Part shown: piece after piece, positions 8,088 through 16,243 of the stretch | How positions within the stretch are numbered: the first letter of the stretch is position 1 | How the letters are laid out: each line of letters opens with the position of its first letter | Assembly: GCF_016617715.1 (NCBI RefSeq) | Contig: NZ_CP067226.1 | Location: 1-64,000, forward strand | DNA: 64,000 nucleotides | From: Paracoccus sp. MC1862 | Lineage (GTDB): Bacteria; Pseudomonadota; Alphaproteobacteria; Rhodobacterales; Rhodobacteraceae | Direction of reading: 5' to 3' | Translations under genes and position numbers: made by a program | Notes under the pieces: generated by a model | Databases searched by the model: none | Seen by the model: only the letters and a program-made list of their open reading frames with translations | Told to the model about the DNA's origin: nothing

Positions 8088-9239
8088 TCAGCCAAGCAGT
8101 CGCTTGATCATAGCAGCGACGGCACGCATCTGGACCCCTTCGCGGGTTCTCCATCCCTCACCGCTGTACCCCCAGAAGTCCCAGCATGCTCTCGGGTTGC
8201 CCGCTGACGCGGTGGCCTGCGGGTAGAGAACGACGATCTGATTGGCGGCTGCCCAGCTATTGTAGCCGGCGTCACGAACAAAATCGTCATGGATCCGGTC
8301 TTCTCCTTGGGCATCCGCATTCTGACGGCAACCATGGAAGGCGATATGAAGTCGGCACTCCTCGGACCGGCACGCGTCCGGCACGTAGATGTAGCCGACG
8401 TTGCTCATCCCGTCTGTTCGACTAGCTTGAAAGAATGGAGTCTGATCGAAGGCTTGCAGGCGGCCCAGATTGTGAGGGTCGGCCGGCCCCTCAAGAGAAT
8501 CCTCGAAGTACAGGTGGCGCAGCAGGAGCTCGGCAGCGTCGTACCCGCATTCGATCACAAAGGGCAGCGCGTGCGCCGCGCAGTCGGGCGGCACGAACCG
8601 GCTCTCGCCGGAAAAGCTGTCCACCGGCATGCCATGGTTTGCGGGGCGCTCCGGATCCCCGGGTTCGACGTGCAAGTCCTCTCCGTCGATGCCAAGGAGG
8701 TTGTAGAGACTGGCCAAGCTGCCGGCGACAGCGGCGGGGACCACCTCATCGAGGTCGCCCCGGAATAGCCACACCCGATCGTCGGCAAGGTTGGCGGGAT
8801 TATCGATCTCACCCGCCCGGTAGGCGGCATCGATCAGCTGCCGGGCGTCCTTCGCCGCTGGGGGCCGGGGCCGGAGACCCCAGAACCGGTCTCCGAAATA
8901 GTGTGTACAGGCGACCACAGCCGCGGAGCTGCGATCCAGCTTCGTGAAAGGCCAGAACGGATTTCTGATCACGTCAACGCATGCGTAGGGTCCGCCAGCA
9001 AGGACCGCCGCGCCCGCCACGGTTGCCGAGAAGGCGATGTGGAACTGGTGGGCGAAGAACCCCCCGGACGAAAGGCCGGAAACCGACACGGAACCAGAGT
9101 CGAGGATCAGATCCGTTGGCAACTGCTGTGAAACTGAAAGGGGCGGCGGATCCGGGATGTCGTCATGGTGCGCTGCGCTGAGACCAGCGCTCACCAGCAG
9201 GGCCAGGACGATTGCCGGAAGCAGACTGACTTGGCGCAT
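8088..9239 (-). CDS. Secreted poly(3-hydroxybutyrate) depolymerase (type-2 catalytic domain)
   Basis: A 383-residue exported esterase with a signal peptide (about residues 1-22, LLPAIVLALLVSAGLSAA). It resembles extracellular PHB depolymerases of the fungal-like type 2 fold: nucleophile motif SGLSSGGFFAHQ (about 54-65), acid candidate in FRGDLDEVVP, histidine candidate in RPANHGMPVD, and an oxyanion segment IAFHGCRQN in the C-terminal half. Cysteines are numerous, as in secreted members. It would cleave extracellular polyhydroxyalkanoate to oligomers. No substrate-binding domain is appended. A TGC-rich stretch lies 37-50 nt upstream of the ATG (see findings). It ends before the bidirectional terminator. 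Confidence 0.75.
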   Translation of the reverse strand: MRQVSLLPAIVLALLVSAGLSAAHHDDIPDPPPLSVSQQLPTDLILDSGSVSVSGLSSGGFFAHQFHIAFSATVAGAAVLAGGPYACVDVIRNPFWPFTKLDRSSAAVVACTHYFGDRFWGLRPRPPAAKDARQLIDAAYRAGEIDNPANLADDRVWLFRGDLDEVVPAAVAGSLASLYNLLGIDGEDLHVEPGDPERPANHGMPVDSFSGESRFVPPDCAAHALPFVIECGYDAAELLLRHLYFEDSLEGPADPHNLGRLQAFDQTPFFQASRTDGMSNVGYIYVPDACRSEECRLHIAFHGCRQNADAQGEDRIHDDFVRDAGYNSWAAANQIVVLYPQATASAGNPRACWDFWGYSGEGWRTREGVQMRAVAAMIKRLLG

Positions 9240-9375
9240 TTCGCCTCACGCGCTGCACTACGTCATCGAGATTACACTGCTGCAGCTGAAGTCGACAGTG
9301 CGCGCAAGCTGTTGCTCACGCGGATGGGGCCTCTCGAACGCCGCAGCAGCGCCGGGCCGACAACACGGGCGTGAA

Positions 9376-9540
9376 TGCAATGGCGTCGCGTTCCGGTGGA
9401 AGAGAATGCTGGAATCGGGCCAGTTCGCCACCATCGCCGAACTGCCCGAGCGCGAGGGGATCGCGCGCTCCTACATGACGCGTGTGCTGCGCCTGACGCT
9501 GCTCGCGCCCGAAATCGTAACACTGTTGGTCACTCCGGGG
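9376..9540 (+). pseudogene. Fragment of a serine recombinase-type gene (C-terminal helix-turn-helix)
   Basis: The frame contains FRWKRMLESGQFATIAELPE followed by EGIARSYMTRVLRLTLLAPEIV. This is the helix-turn-helix tail seen in large site-specific recombinases of alphaproteobacteria (pattern W..LL..G...SI.EIA..E.IS.SY..RILRL.LLAP.IV). No catalytic domain precedes it: the upstream sequence belongs to the depolymerase promoter region. The fragment ends at the IS1182-type relic. It is therefore a decayed piece left by an insertion or deletion. Confidence 0.5.
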
Positions 9541-9546
9541 GCCGCT

Positions 9547-9750
9547 TTATGCAGCTGTGAGCAGCGTGGCTAGCCGGGACTGACGCATCCGAGCCCGAGG
9601 CTGGCTGCGCAGCCATGCGTCGACACGCACCAGGTTCATCGCTGCCGCGGTGAGGACGTGCTGAAGATGGGTCTTGGCCTGTCCGAGATAACGGCAGCGG
9701 CGCAAGCCGAAGCGGCGGACGGCCTGCGACAGGGTGCCTTCGATCGGCTC
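9547..9750 (-). pseudogene. IS1182-family transposase C-terminal relic
   Basis: Only the last 67 residues of a DDE transposase remain: EPIEGTLSQAVRRFGLRRCRY, GQAKTHLQHVLTAAAMNLVR and a WLRSQPRAR tail, the typical end of IS1182/IS5-like transposases in this group, with the final catalytic Glu region at the start. The 9751-9940 sequence upstream shows no more transposase. The relic abuts the recombinase fragment, marking an old recombination junction. Confidence 0.6.
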
Positions 9751-9947
9751 TGTTGATGGCGTGGATGCCCCTCCCGACGGCATCGCAACAATCGCGCCGA
9801 TTACTGGACCACGGCCGCAATCATGGGCGTGAACAACTAGCTTGCCTGCCTTGCCCGCATCGAGCGGCGCAACGCGGCCTGACTCCCTTCCTTCAGCAAC
9901 GGAGGACACATGGCCCCGCCCCGCGCGGGGTCACTTTTTCGATTAAG

Positions 9948-9972
9948 AAAAAGCCCCGCCGACCAGCGGGGC
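9948..9972 (-). terminator. Rho-independent terminator of the LysM gene
   Basis: On the minus strand GCCCCGC, a 6-nt loop and GCGGGGC are followed by TTTTT. It lies 20 nt beyond the stop of the LysM protein gene. A second GC palindrome (CCCCGCGCGGGG, 9919-9930, then TTTTT on the plus strand) lies next to it. Confidence 0.75.
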
Positions 9973-9992
9973 ATCGCATGGGGGGCCAGGCG

Positions 9993-10553
9993 TCAGCTCT
10001 GCGGTATCCGCAGTTTCTGCCCCGGGTAAATCTTGTCCGGGTCGCTCAGCATTGGCTTGTTTGCCTCGAAGATCTCCTGGTAGCGGTTGGCGTCACCCAG
10101 GTACTTCCTAGCGATCTTCGACAGGTTATCGCCGGTCTCGACTTCATGGAACACGGGTTCCATCGTCCTGGAGGCGGCGGCATCCTCGGGCAGGTCAGCT
10201 TCGACTCGTGCGATGCCTTTGACGTTGCCAACCGCGAGGATCAACTTTTCCATTGTGGCCCGATCCGCGCCCTTGCTGACAACCGTGACCGTGTCACCCT
10301 TCAGGTGAAGCCGGACATCGCCCGAGTCCAGCCCCAGTGCTGCCACCTCGGCATTCAGCGCGTCGAGCTTGCGTCTGGTGTCGGCGTCATCGCGGGAAGG
10401 GACCGGTTCGGGCGCGGCTTTCGGCGCGGCGTGCGAGGATGCTTGCGGAGCGGCCTGAGGCGTCGCCTGCTTCGGTGCCGTCTGCGGCTCGGCAGCCTGC
10501 GCCTCGCCAAAGACCGACTTGCCGGCGTCTTTCACAAAATCCCACAAACTCAT
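9993..10553 (-). CDS. LysM/BON-domain protein (Kbp/YgaU-like)
   Basis: A 186-residue protein starting MSLWDFVKDAGKSVFG, the characteristic N-terminus of YgaU/Kbp-type proteins (potassium-binding in E. coli). An Ala/Pro/Gln-rich linker (about 20-50) leads to a BON-like domain (about 55-125, with VRLHLKGDTVTVVS and VKGIARVEADL). A C-terminal LysM domain follows (about 135-186, HEVETGDNLSKIARKYLGD to YPGQKLRIP). The start at 10553 is set by GGGAGAGGA upstream. No signal peptide is seen, which is normal for Kbp. Co-orientation with the downstream-located esterase genes suggests a stress or storage-linked role, but the link is only positional. Confidence 0.8.
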   Translation of the reverse strand: MSLWDFVKDAGKSVFGEAQAAEPQTAPKQATPQAAPQASSHAAPKAAPEPVPSRDDADTRRKLDALNAEVAALGLDSGDVRLHLKGDTVTVVSKGADRATMEKLILAVGNVKGIARVEADLPEDAAASRTMEPVFHEVETGDNLSKIARKYLGDANRYQEIFEANKPMLSDPDKIYPGQKLRIPQS

Positions 10554-10731
10554 CGGTTGTTCCTCTCCCATTTTCCTGCATGGACAAGCCCCCGAGCAGT
10601 TTTGGGTTCCAGCGAGGAGTCCGTCCGACACGACCGCGCACCCTGTGTCGCAAGGACCTTGACCCGCAAAGTCACAGCCCCGCAGCTTCATCTCCCCGGG
10701 CAGATGCCCGGGAAGATGACCTCTGCAATCC

Positions 10732-11955
10732 TCACGCGCCGGGCAGGTCCGATGCGCCGTCAAGGAAGAAGCGCACCATGGCCGCCGAGGCGTCGGGCCC
10801 GCGCGGATCGGTGTAGGAGCCACTGGGGTGCCCGCCCGACCAGGCGTGCTGCGCGCCATCGATCATCCAGCTCTCGACCCCGTGCGTGCCGTCCTTTCGT
10901 TTCGTGACCAGGCGCGTGTACCCGCGGGTTTCTCCCGCGGCGCCGGGCTCGGACCGGGAGGTCTTCCCCCCGCTTCCGCCCTTGCCGGCAATGATCCGTT
11001 CGGCATTGGACGGGTGGACCGTGGTGTCGGCGCTGCCGTGAAACACGATCAGCCGCGGCTCCGCCTCCGACCCACCATGGGGTTTCCCGGAGGCTGCTGG
11101 CGCGATCCCCGCTTGCCCGCGCATCACCGCAAAGGCCGACATGGCGTCATTGGCCGAGCCGTAGGCAAGGCCCGAGTGAACGCCGATCGCCCCATAGAGC
11201 TCGGGATAGGTCTCGCCCATGATCGCCGCCATCGCGCCGCCGGCCGACAGTCCGGCCACGAAGACCCGATCCGCCGGGATGGCGTACTGGTCGCGCAGGC
11301 TCTCGGTCAGGCCCGCGATGATTGCAGGCTCGCCGCTGTCGCGCATCTGGTCGCCCGGCCGGAACCAGTTCCAGCAGGACATGGAGTTGTCGCCGCCGGT
11401 CTGCGCCGGATAGACCACGAGCAGCCGGTGTTCTTCGGCCAGCGTGTTCATCCCGGTCCCCGCCGCGAAGTCTTCGGGGCTTTGCGTGCAGCCGTGCAGC
11501 ATCACGATCAGGCCCTGCAGGCCTTCGTCCGCGGTTGAGGGAACATAAAGCCGGTAGCGGCGGGCGCCTGCCGGGCAGGAATAGCGCTCATCCAGGAACC
11601 GGGCGCCCTCGGGCAACGGCAGTTCCGGGGCTTGCAGAGGACGGCCGAGGCCCGGCAGTCCGTCGAGCTTCAGTCCCTTTCCGCCTTCCTGCAAACTGCG
11701 GATGACCTCGCCCAATGGCTTGCGCAGCCGCTCGGTCCGCGCCGGGAAGATTTCCGAGTAATTCTCGCGCGGCAGCACGATCTCAGGTGCCTGCCCGGCA
11801 GGTGTCGGGTTGCCGGCAGGGATGCCGCCCCCCGCGCCCGACAGACCCGCCAAGGACAGCGCGTTCTGGACGATGGCGGTCACGCCTGCCGGATCCCCGG
11901 AGCGTAGGGTGCCGGTCGCGCGGAGGATCTCCGCGACGTAGTCATTGGTGTTCAT
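10732..11955 (-). CDS. PHB depolymerase-family esterase (LpqC-like)
   Basis: A 407-residue alpha/beta-hydrolase of the PHB-depolymerase esterase family. After about 110 residues of linker and leader come YRLYVPS, the oxyanion motif VMLHGCTQSPEDFA, the nucleophile elbow VFVAGLSAGGAMAAIM, an acid candidate in VFHGSADTTVHPSN, and the histidine in DGAQHAWSGG. All triad positions are present. No N-terminal signal peptide is evident, so it may act in the cytoplasm or by another export route; the family also includes feruloyl-type esterases. It is followed by the LysM gene 178 nt further and preceded by the ribbon-helix-helix gene 30 nt away, probably one transcript. Confidence 0.8.
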   Translation of the reverse strand: MNTNDYVAEILRATGTLRSGDPAGVTAIVQNALSLAGLSGAGGGIPAGNPTPAGQAPEIVLPRENYSEIFPARTERLRKPLGEVIRSLQEGGKGLKLDGLPGLGRPLQAPELPLPEGARFLDERYSCPAGARRYRLYVPSTADEGLQGLIVMLHGCTQSPEDFAAGTGMNTLAEEHRLLVVYPAQTGGDNSMSCWNWFRPGDQMRDSGEPAIIAGLTESLRDQYAIPADRVFVAGLSAGGAMAAIMGETYPELYGAIGVHSGLAYGSANDAMSAFAVMRGQAGIAPAASGKPHGGSEAEPRLIVFHGSADTTVHPSNAERIIAGKGGSGGKTSRSEPGAAGETRGYTRLVTKRKDGTHGVESWMIDGAQHAWSGGHPSGSYTDPRGPDASAAMVRFFLDGASDLPGA

Positions 11956-11985
11956 GGTCTTTGCCTTTCGTGCCGCTCGCAGCGG

Positions 11986-12405
11986 CTATTTCATTCTCGC
12001 GGCCAAGGCGGCCTTGATCTCTCGGCTTGCCTGCAGCGTACCCAGCACCGTCAGCGAGTCGATCGTCTGCAGCGCAAGTTCCGGTGTGACATCGGAGGCG
12101 ATGCGGATGAGGCCCACGACCTTGACATGAAGCGTTTCGCCTGCAGCCAGAGCGGCCTCCAGTTCGGCCGCCCCAAGCTCCAGCAGGCCGACCTCGAGCC
12201 TGTGGCGCTCGACCGAGCGCGACACCTCTTCCGACTGGCTGCGCAACTGGTTGCGGATCGCCGTCCTGATAAAGTCGGTCCGGTTCGAGAAGAAGCCTTC
12301 CTGAACCAGCAGATCGATCCGGCCGAGGTCAACGTAACCGAGGTTGATGGTGATCTTCTCGGTCTCGGGAAGCCGGTCCCGCAACTGCACCACTTTGTCT
12401 GACAT
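11986..12405 (-). CDS. CopG-like ribbon-helix-helix regulator
   Basis: A 139-residue protein with an N-terminal ribbon-helix-helix DNA-binding domain (KITINLGYVDLGRIDLLVQEG then FSNRTDFIRTAIRNQL, about residues 17-55) and a C-terminal domain that recalls ligand-sensing extensions (VKVVGLIRIASDVTPELA). It sits 30 nt upstream of the PHB-depolymerase-like gene, so it is a likely local regulator of that operon. An inverted repeat 12 nt upstream of its ATG is a candidate operator for autoregulation. The effector is unknown. Confidence 0.75.
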   Translation of the reverse strand: MSDKVVQLRDRLPETEKITINLGYVDLGRIDLLVQEGFFSNRTDFIRTAIRNQLRSQSEEVSRSVERHRLEVGLLELGAAELEAALAAGETLHVKVVGLIRIASDVTPELALQTIDSLTVLGTLQASREIKAALAARMK

Positions 12406-12416
12406 TCAGCCACTTT

Positions 12417-12432
12417 CCATCCACATGGATGG
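12417..12432. promoter_or_regulatory. Candidate operator, CCATCC-N4-GGATGG
   Basis: A 6-bp perfect inverted repeat (12417-12422 and 12427-12432) lies 12 nt upstream of the ribbon-helix-helix gene. A related half-site ATGGATG follows at 12437-12443. Position suggests autoregulation by the adjacent CopG-like protein. Confidence 0.45.
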
Positions 12433-12604
12433 TATATGGATGTATGATCAGGTATTGCAAGGGCGGAGAATGTGCTGCCTGACCTCAGGCCGATCAATGC
12501 ATCAGGGTGTGGCCGGGGTCCCTCTGCTCAGGCAAGCGACGAGTAAGCGGCAGAAGCTACCGCATCCGCGGCCTATGGAACTTATCTGAGGCCGGCGCAT
12601 TGTT

Positions 12605-12637
12605 GCAGTGCAGCATTCATGCTGCAGGCGCAGCATG
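12605..12637 (+). promoter_or_regulatory. Tandem TGC palindromes, PhaR-like site
   Basis: Two overlapping inverted repeats: GCAGCAT-TC-ATGCTGC (12610-12625) and CATGCTGC-AGGC-GCAGCATG (12618-12637), preceded by GTTGCAG. The second contains CTGC-N4-GCAG, the TGC-rich pattern recognised by PhaR regulators of polyhydroxybutyrate granules in Paracoccus and Rhodobacter. It lies 152 nt upstream of the phasin-like gene. The remainder of the 12433-12788 gap has no gene. Confidence 0.5.
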
Positions 12638-12788
12638 GGATCGTCAGAAAGCCAAAGGGACACTCGGGCCACCTGCCCGCCGAAAGCGGCTCCCCTCCGG
12701 CTCAACCTCTTCACGTCGCGTGAGGCCTTTCGGGCAAGGTTCCCGAGCCCTGCCAAGGTCACATACGCCCCCCAGCAAGGACCAAAAA

Positions 12789-13667
12789 ATGACCACCATC
12801 CAGCAGCTGATGCAGACCGGCCAGCTCAAGGCCAACGAGATCTTCGCGAAGCTCGCCGAAACTCCTCTGGCAGCCAGGACACGCGACCGGCTGGTCTCCG
12901 ACCTGAAGGTCGAGTTCGACCGCCAGGCCGAGTTCGAGGAACAGCGTCTCCTTCCGGTGCTGAGAGAGAACAGGGAGACGAAGGACCTCGTGGCCGCGGC
13001 GCTGAACGACAACCAGCAGATGCGCAAGCTCCTCGGCGAGATCGAGCGCAGCCCGAGGGACGGCGAGGCGTTCGGCACCAAGGTCGCCGAGTTCCGGGAC
13101 CTGTTCCAGCGGCGCTTTCGTGACGACAGGAACGAGATCCTGCCGGCCGTCGTGAAGGCGCTGAGCGACGCGGAGGCCGGCACCGCCGCCAGCAAGACCG
13201 AAGGCGGGACAACCGGGATCACGCCGGCGCGCCGCGCGGGCGGGCGAGAGAACCCGATGACGGACGCCGCGCGCCAGAGCGGGGAGATCATGAAGGCCGG
13301 CATGGATGTGGTGCAACAAGGCGCCCAGGTGGCACGCAGGGCCATGGGAGCCGGCACCGATGCGGCTGGCGGAAGGGACCGGGGGCTTCAGCCCACGGCT
13401 GTTCTCGGGGAACTGCAGGAAACGGCCCGCGAGGCGGGCTCTGTCGGCAATTCGATGATGGCGCTGCTCAACGAGCAGGCGCTGCAGGCGCTGCAGGTCC
13501 AGACCTCGATGGCGGCCGGCCGCATCCGGACGCTGGCAGAAATGGCCCAGATGCAAAGCGCCTTCATGGCCGGCAGCTTCCAGCGGATGGGGCAGATCAA
13601 CGACCGCTACCTTGCTTTCCTCCGCGGCTGGGGGACCATCCCGTCCTTCCCGTCCGCCCGTCGCTGA
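12789..13667 (+). CDS. Hemerythrin-like / phasin-like two-domain protein
   Basis: A 292-residue protein. Residues 1-140 form a helical hemerythrin-HHE-like bundle (IQQLMQTGQLKANEIFAKL, DRQAEFEEQRLLPVLRE, DDRNEILPAVVKAL), with the E-rich metal-ligand helices but few histidines, so iron binding is doubtful. Residues 170-292 are alanine/glutamine/methionine-rich amphipathic helices (SGEIMKAGMDVVQQGAQVA, QALQVQTSMAAGRIRTLAEM, QSAFMAGSFQRMGQINDRYL) of phasin type, which coat storage granules. The ATG at 12789 follows AAGGA. Its neighbourhood of two PHB-depolymerase-like genes supports a granule role. The domain reading is an inference from composition and helix pattern. Confidence 0.55.
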   Translation: MTTIQQLMQTGQLKANEIFAKLAETPLAARTRDRLVSDLKVEFDRQAEFEEQRLLPVLRENRETKDLVAAALNDNQQMRKLLGEIERSPRDGEAFGTKVAEFRDLFQRRFRDDRNEILPAVVKALSDAEAGTAASKTEGGTTGITPARRAGGRENPMTDAARQSGEIMKAGMDVVQQGAQVARRAMGAGTDAAGGRDRGLQPTAVLGELQETAREAGSVGNSMMALLNEQALQALQVQTSMAAGRIRTLAEMAQMQSAFMAGSFQRMGQINDRYLAFLRGWGTIPSFPSARR

Positions 13668-13707
13668 ACCTCGGAACAGTCCGCAGCCGTCCGGGATCGG
13701 AGAATCC

Positions 13708-14139
13708 ATGTCGAAGCAATCCAGACCCGCGCGGCATGCCGTTTCCGCGCCCCCTGCCCAGATCATCCCGATCGTCGAGGAGCAGGCCCTTGTCCTCAAG
13801 CGCAAGACGCTGACCGAAGGCGTTCGTGTCCGCACGGTGGTGCGCGAGGACGAGGCGCTGATCGACGAGCCCGTCGTCCGCGAGACCGTCGAGGTCGAGC
13901 GGGTGCCGCTCGGCCGATGGGTGGATGGTCCGGTTCCGGTGCGGCAGGAGGGCGACATCACGATCGTCACGCTCGTCGAAGAGGTCGTGGTGGTCGAGAA
14001 GCGCCTGCGCGCGACCGAGGAGATCCGCATCACCCGGCGCAAGGACACCGAACAGCATTCCGAGACCGTCACGCTGCGCCATGAGGAAGCCGTCATCGAA
14101 CACCTGAACGCCAACGGCGACAGCCACGACCCGGACTGA
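13708..14139 (+). CDS. DUF2382 (YsnF/AvaK-type) stress protein, short form
   Basis: A 143-residue protein dominated by the DUF2382 repeat: IIPIVEEQALVLKRKTLTEG, RVRTVVREDEALIDEPVVRET, then IVTLVEEVVVVEKRLRATEEI and ITRRKDTEQHSETVTLR. These valine/glutamate strands with alternating charge are typical of the YsnF/AvaK family, often found in desiccation or general stress loci. The start follows GGAGA. It lies 41 nt after the phasin-like gene and 61 nt before a second DUF2382 gene, so the three are probably one operon. Biochemical function of the family is not established. Confidence 0.75.
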   Translation: MSKQSRPARHAVSAPPAQIIPIVEEQALVLKRKTLTEGVRVRTVVREDEALIDEPVVRETVEVERVPLGRWVDGPVPVRQEGDITIVTLVEEVVVVEKRLRATEEIRITRRKDTEQHSETVTLRHEEAVIEHLNANGDSHDPD

Positions 14140-14200
14140 ACGGGCGCCTGCCTGTCCTGTCCGACACGACCCCGAACACCTACCAATTGGAGAGATCCCC

Positions 14201-14875
14201 ATGACAACCGTCATAAACGCCTATGCCGACCAGAAGATCGCCGACATGGCCGTCGCCGCCCTCCGCAAGGAAGGGCTCAGCGACCAGCAGGCCCGCATCC
14301 TCGGCGGCGACACCAAGGCGCTTCTGCGCGAGCTTTCCGAGTACGGCTTCGCGGATGCCGACGCCCAAGCCTATGCCGAGGCGGTCGAGCAGGGCCAGAC
14401 GCTGGTCATCGCCAGCATCTCCGAAGAGCGGGCCGACTGGGCGCTGTCCATCATGGACCGCATCCTGTCGGACCATGGCAGCCTCAAGGAAAGCAGCGCT
14501 GGCTCGGTGCCGATCGTCGAGGAAGAGCTTTCGGTCAGCAAGGCCCGGAGCGCCAACGGCGGTGTCCGCGTGACCTCGCGCGTCGTCGAGACGCCGGTCG
14601 AGGAAACCGTCACCCTGACAACCGAGACCGTGGGGGTGAAGCGTCACGCCGCCAATCGCGTGCTGGAGGACGACGAGGCCGCTGCCGTCTTCGAGGAAAA
14701 GACCGTCGAGATGATGGGCACCCAGGAAGAGGTCGAGGTGCGCAAGGAAGCCCGGGTCGTGGGCGAGGTCGAACTCACCAAAGAGGTCGAGGCGCATCAG
14801 AAGACCATCAAGGACACGGTCCGCAAGACCGAGGTCGAGGTCGAGGAAGTCGGCGTCCGCGCCACGAAGAAGTAA
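14201..14875 (+). CDS. DUF2382 (YsnF/AvaK-type) stress protein with N-terminal domain
   Basis: A 224-residue protein. The first 90 residues (VINAYADQKIADMAVAALRK to ERADWALSIMDRI) resemble the general-stress YflT-like domain often fused to DUF2382. The rest (VPIVEEELSVSKARSANGGV, TVTLTTETVGVKRHAANRVL, EKTVEMMGTQEEVEVRKEAR, ELTKEVEAHQKTI) is the DUF2382 beta-rich repeat. GGAGAG precedes the ATG. It is the last gene of the phasin-like/DUF2382 operon, closed by a hairpin at 14904-14931. A stress-protective envelope or cytosolic role is inferred from the family. Confidence 0.75.
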   Translation: MTTVINAYADQKIADMAVAALRKEGLSDQQARILGGDTKALLRELSEYGFADADAQAYAEAVEQGQTLVIASISEERADWALSIMDRILSDHGSLKESSAGSVPIVEEELSVSKARSANGGVRVTSRVVETPVEETVTLTTETVGVKRHAANRVLEDDEAAAVFEEKTVEMMGTQEEVEVRKEARVVGEVELTKEVEAHQKTIKDTVRKTEVEVEEVGVRATKK

Positions 14876-14903
14876 GACCTGCGCCCCGGCCCGTTTCGGG
14901 TGG

Positions 14904-14931
14904 GTCCCTGATCCTGCAAGGGATCGGGGAC
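14904..14931 (+). terminator. Hairpin downstream of the DUF2382 operon
   Basis: GTCCCTGATCC and GGATCGGGGAC pair over 11 bp (one G-T) around TGCAAG. There is no T tract, so it may be a 3'-end stabiliser or a terminator of the U-poor kind. Confidence 0.45.
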
Positions 14932-14984
14932 CTGAGGTCGAGGGGGCTTCGGGGAACGCGCAGGCTACGATCCGCGAGACACGC

Positions 14985-15172
14985 CCCGGGAGGCCGCGCG
15001 GTCCCGCTTGCGGTTCAGCACATGCCCGTCCCGGCGCGGATCACATGCAGGCGCCGATAACCGAACCGTGGGTGCTTTTCGGCGGTCTGGCGCAACTTCT
15101 CGCGCAGCCTGGTGTCGTCCGGGCACCGATACCGAGACCGCGCATTCTGCACCGCAAGATCGTTGATCCGAG
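14985..15172 (-). pseudogene. IS3-family OrfB relic
   Basis: The minus strand encodes RSRYRCPDDTRLREKLRQTA and KHPRFGYRRLHV, the conserved N-terminal part of IS3-family OrfB integrases. The frame then runs into a stop; the expected continuation (RRDGHVLNRKR) appears one frame over, so a frameshift lies near 15045. Neither the DDE domain nor orfA is present. It is a short decayed insertion in the gap 14932-15226. Confidence 0.6.
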
Positions 15173-15226
15173 GGGCTGGTTCTTGCTAGTCTTTCATGTA
15201 GATCCTGCCACGCTGGTGAAACTGCC

Positions 15227-16243
15227 ATGACTGGACAGATCTTCATCGAGGCGAATGATGTCGAGCTCTTCGGCTTGCCGTCGGGTGCGACGCATCTCTA
15301 CCTCGTCTTCCGGGACAACAACGGCGAGGAATATGTGATCCGCTCTGGGCCGGAGCGTCCGTATTTGCCGTGGTTCGGTGACATGAAGGTCGAGACCAAC
15401 ATCCCCATTGTCGACTCTGCCGATGACCGCGACGGCGACACGCCGGCCGAGCGCTTGAGCACACCGCTCGACTTCCCTGGGCTGACCGACGATCAGGCTT
15501 GGGCGATCATGGTCAAGTACGCGCGCATGATCGACAGGGTTGATAATGGCTACGAGGTTTTCGGTGAAAACTCCAACGCCTTCATCGGCGCGATGCTGGC
15601 TGCAGCCGGTGGCGACCCCTCGGCGATGCTGCCGACTGGCGTAAGCCGCGGGGAGGCGCTGGGGATCGCGAACTATCGCGACATCATGAACGATGTGCCG
15701 CCTCCCGCCGACGGCATCGTGCGTGGCACGTCGGGGGCAGACCGGATCAACGGCATCCAGATCGACGAGGTGATCGCCGTCGGGGCGGGGAACGACATCG
15801 TCCATGGCGGGCGCGGCGACGACCGCATCAATGGCGGCGCGGATAGCGACTGGCTTTTCGGCGAGACGGGCGACGACACGCTGAATGGCGAGACAGGGGC
15901 CGACAGGCTTTACGGGATGATCGGCAACGACATCCTGCGGGGCGGGGGTGGAGCCGACCTTCTCGACGGTGGGTCGGGCATAAACACGCTTCTCGGCGGG
16001 GCGGACGCCGATGTGTTCCAGTTCACCCAAGGCTCCGCTGGCCGTATCGGTGACTTCGAGGATGGGGTGGACCAGCTTCGCATCCGAACCGGGGCCGCCG
16101 TCGCCTATGAGGATCTTGTCATCACCAGCTTCGGAACCTCGGACCAGCATACCCGCATCACATGCGAAAACATCATGATCGAGTTGCTGAACGTCGAGCG
16201 CGCCCTGATCGATGCGCGCGACATGGACCTGTTGCTGGTCTGA
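15227..16243 (+). CDS. RTX (hemolysin-type calcium-binding repeat) protein
   Basis: A 338-residue protein with no signal peptide. Residues 1-160 are an unassigned domain (FIEANDVELFGLPSGATHLY, KVETNIPIVDSADDRDGD). From about 165 to 270 there are RTX nonapeptides of GGxGxDxUx type: AGNDIVHGGRGDD, NGGADSDWLFGETGDDTLNG, GADRLYGMIGNDIL, GGGGADLLDGGSG. A C-terminal FQFTQGSAGRIGDFEDGVDQL and NVERALIDARDMDLLLV follow, typical of type I secretion signals in Rhodobacterales. It should be secreted by an ABC/MFP/TolC system and fold on calcium outside; no such exporter is in the window. The neighbouring RTX esterase is convergent. Confidence 0.8.
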   Translation: MTGQIFIEANDVELFGLPSGATHLYLVFRDNNGEEYVIRSGPERPYLPWFGDMKVETNIPIVDSADDRDGDTPAERLSTPLDFPGLTDDQAWAIMVKYARMIDRVDNGYEVFGENSNAFIGAMLAAAGGDPSAMLPTGVSRGEALGIANYRDIMNDVPPPADGIVRGTSGADRINGIQIDEVIAVGAGNDIVHGGRGDDRINGGADSDWLFGETGDDTLNGETGADRLYGMIGNDILRGGGGADLLDGGSGINTLLGGADADVFQFTQGSAGRIGDFEDGVDQLRIRTGAAVAYEDLVITSFGTSDQHTRITCENIMIELLNVERALIDARDMDLLLV

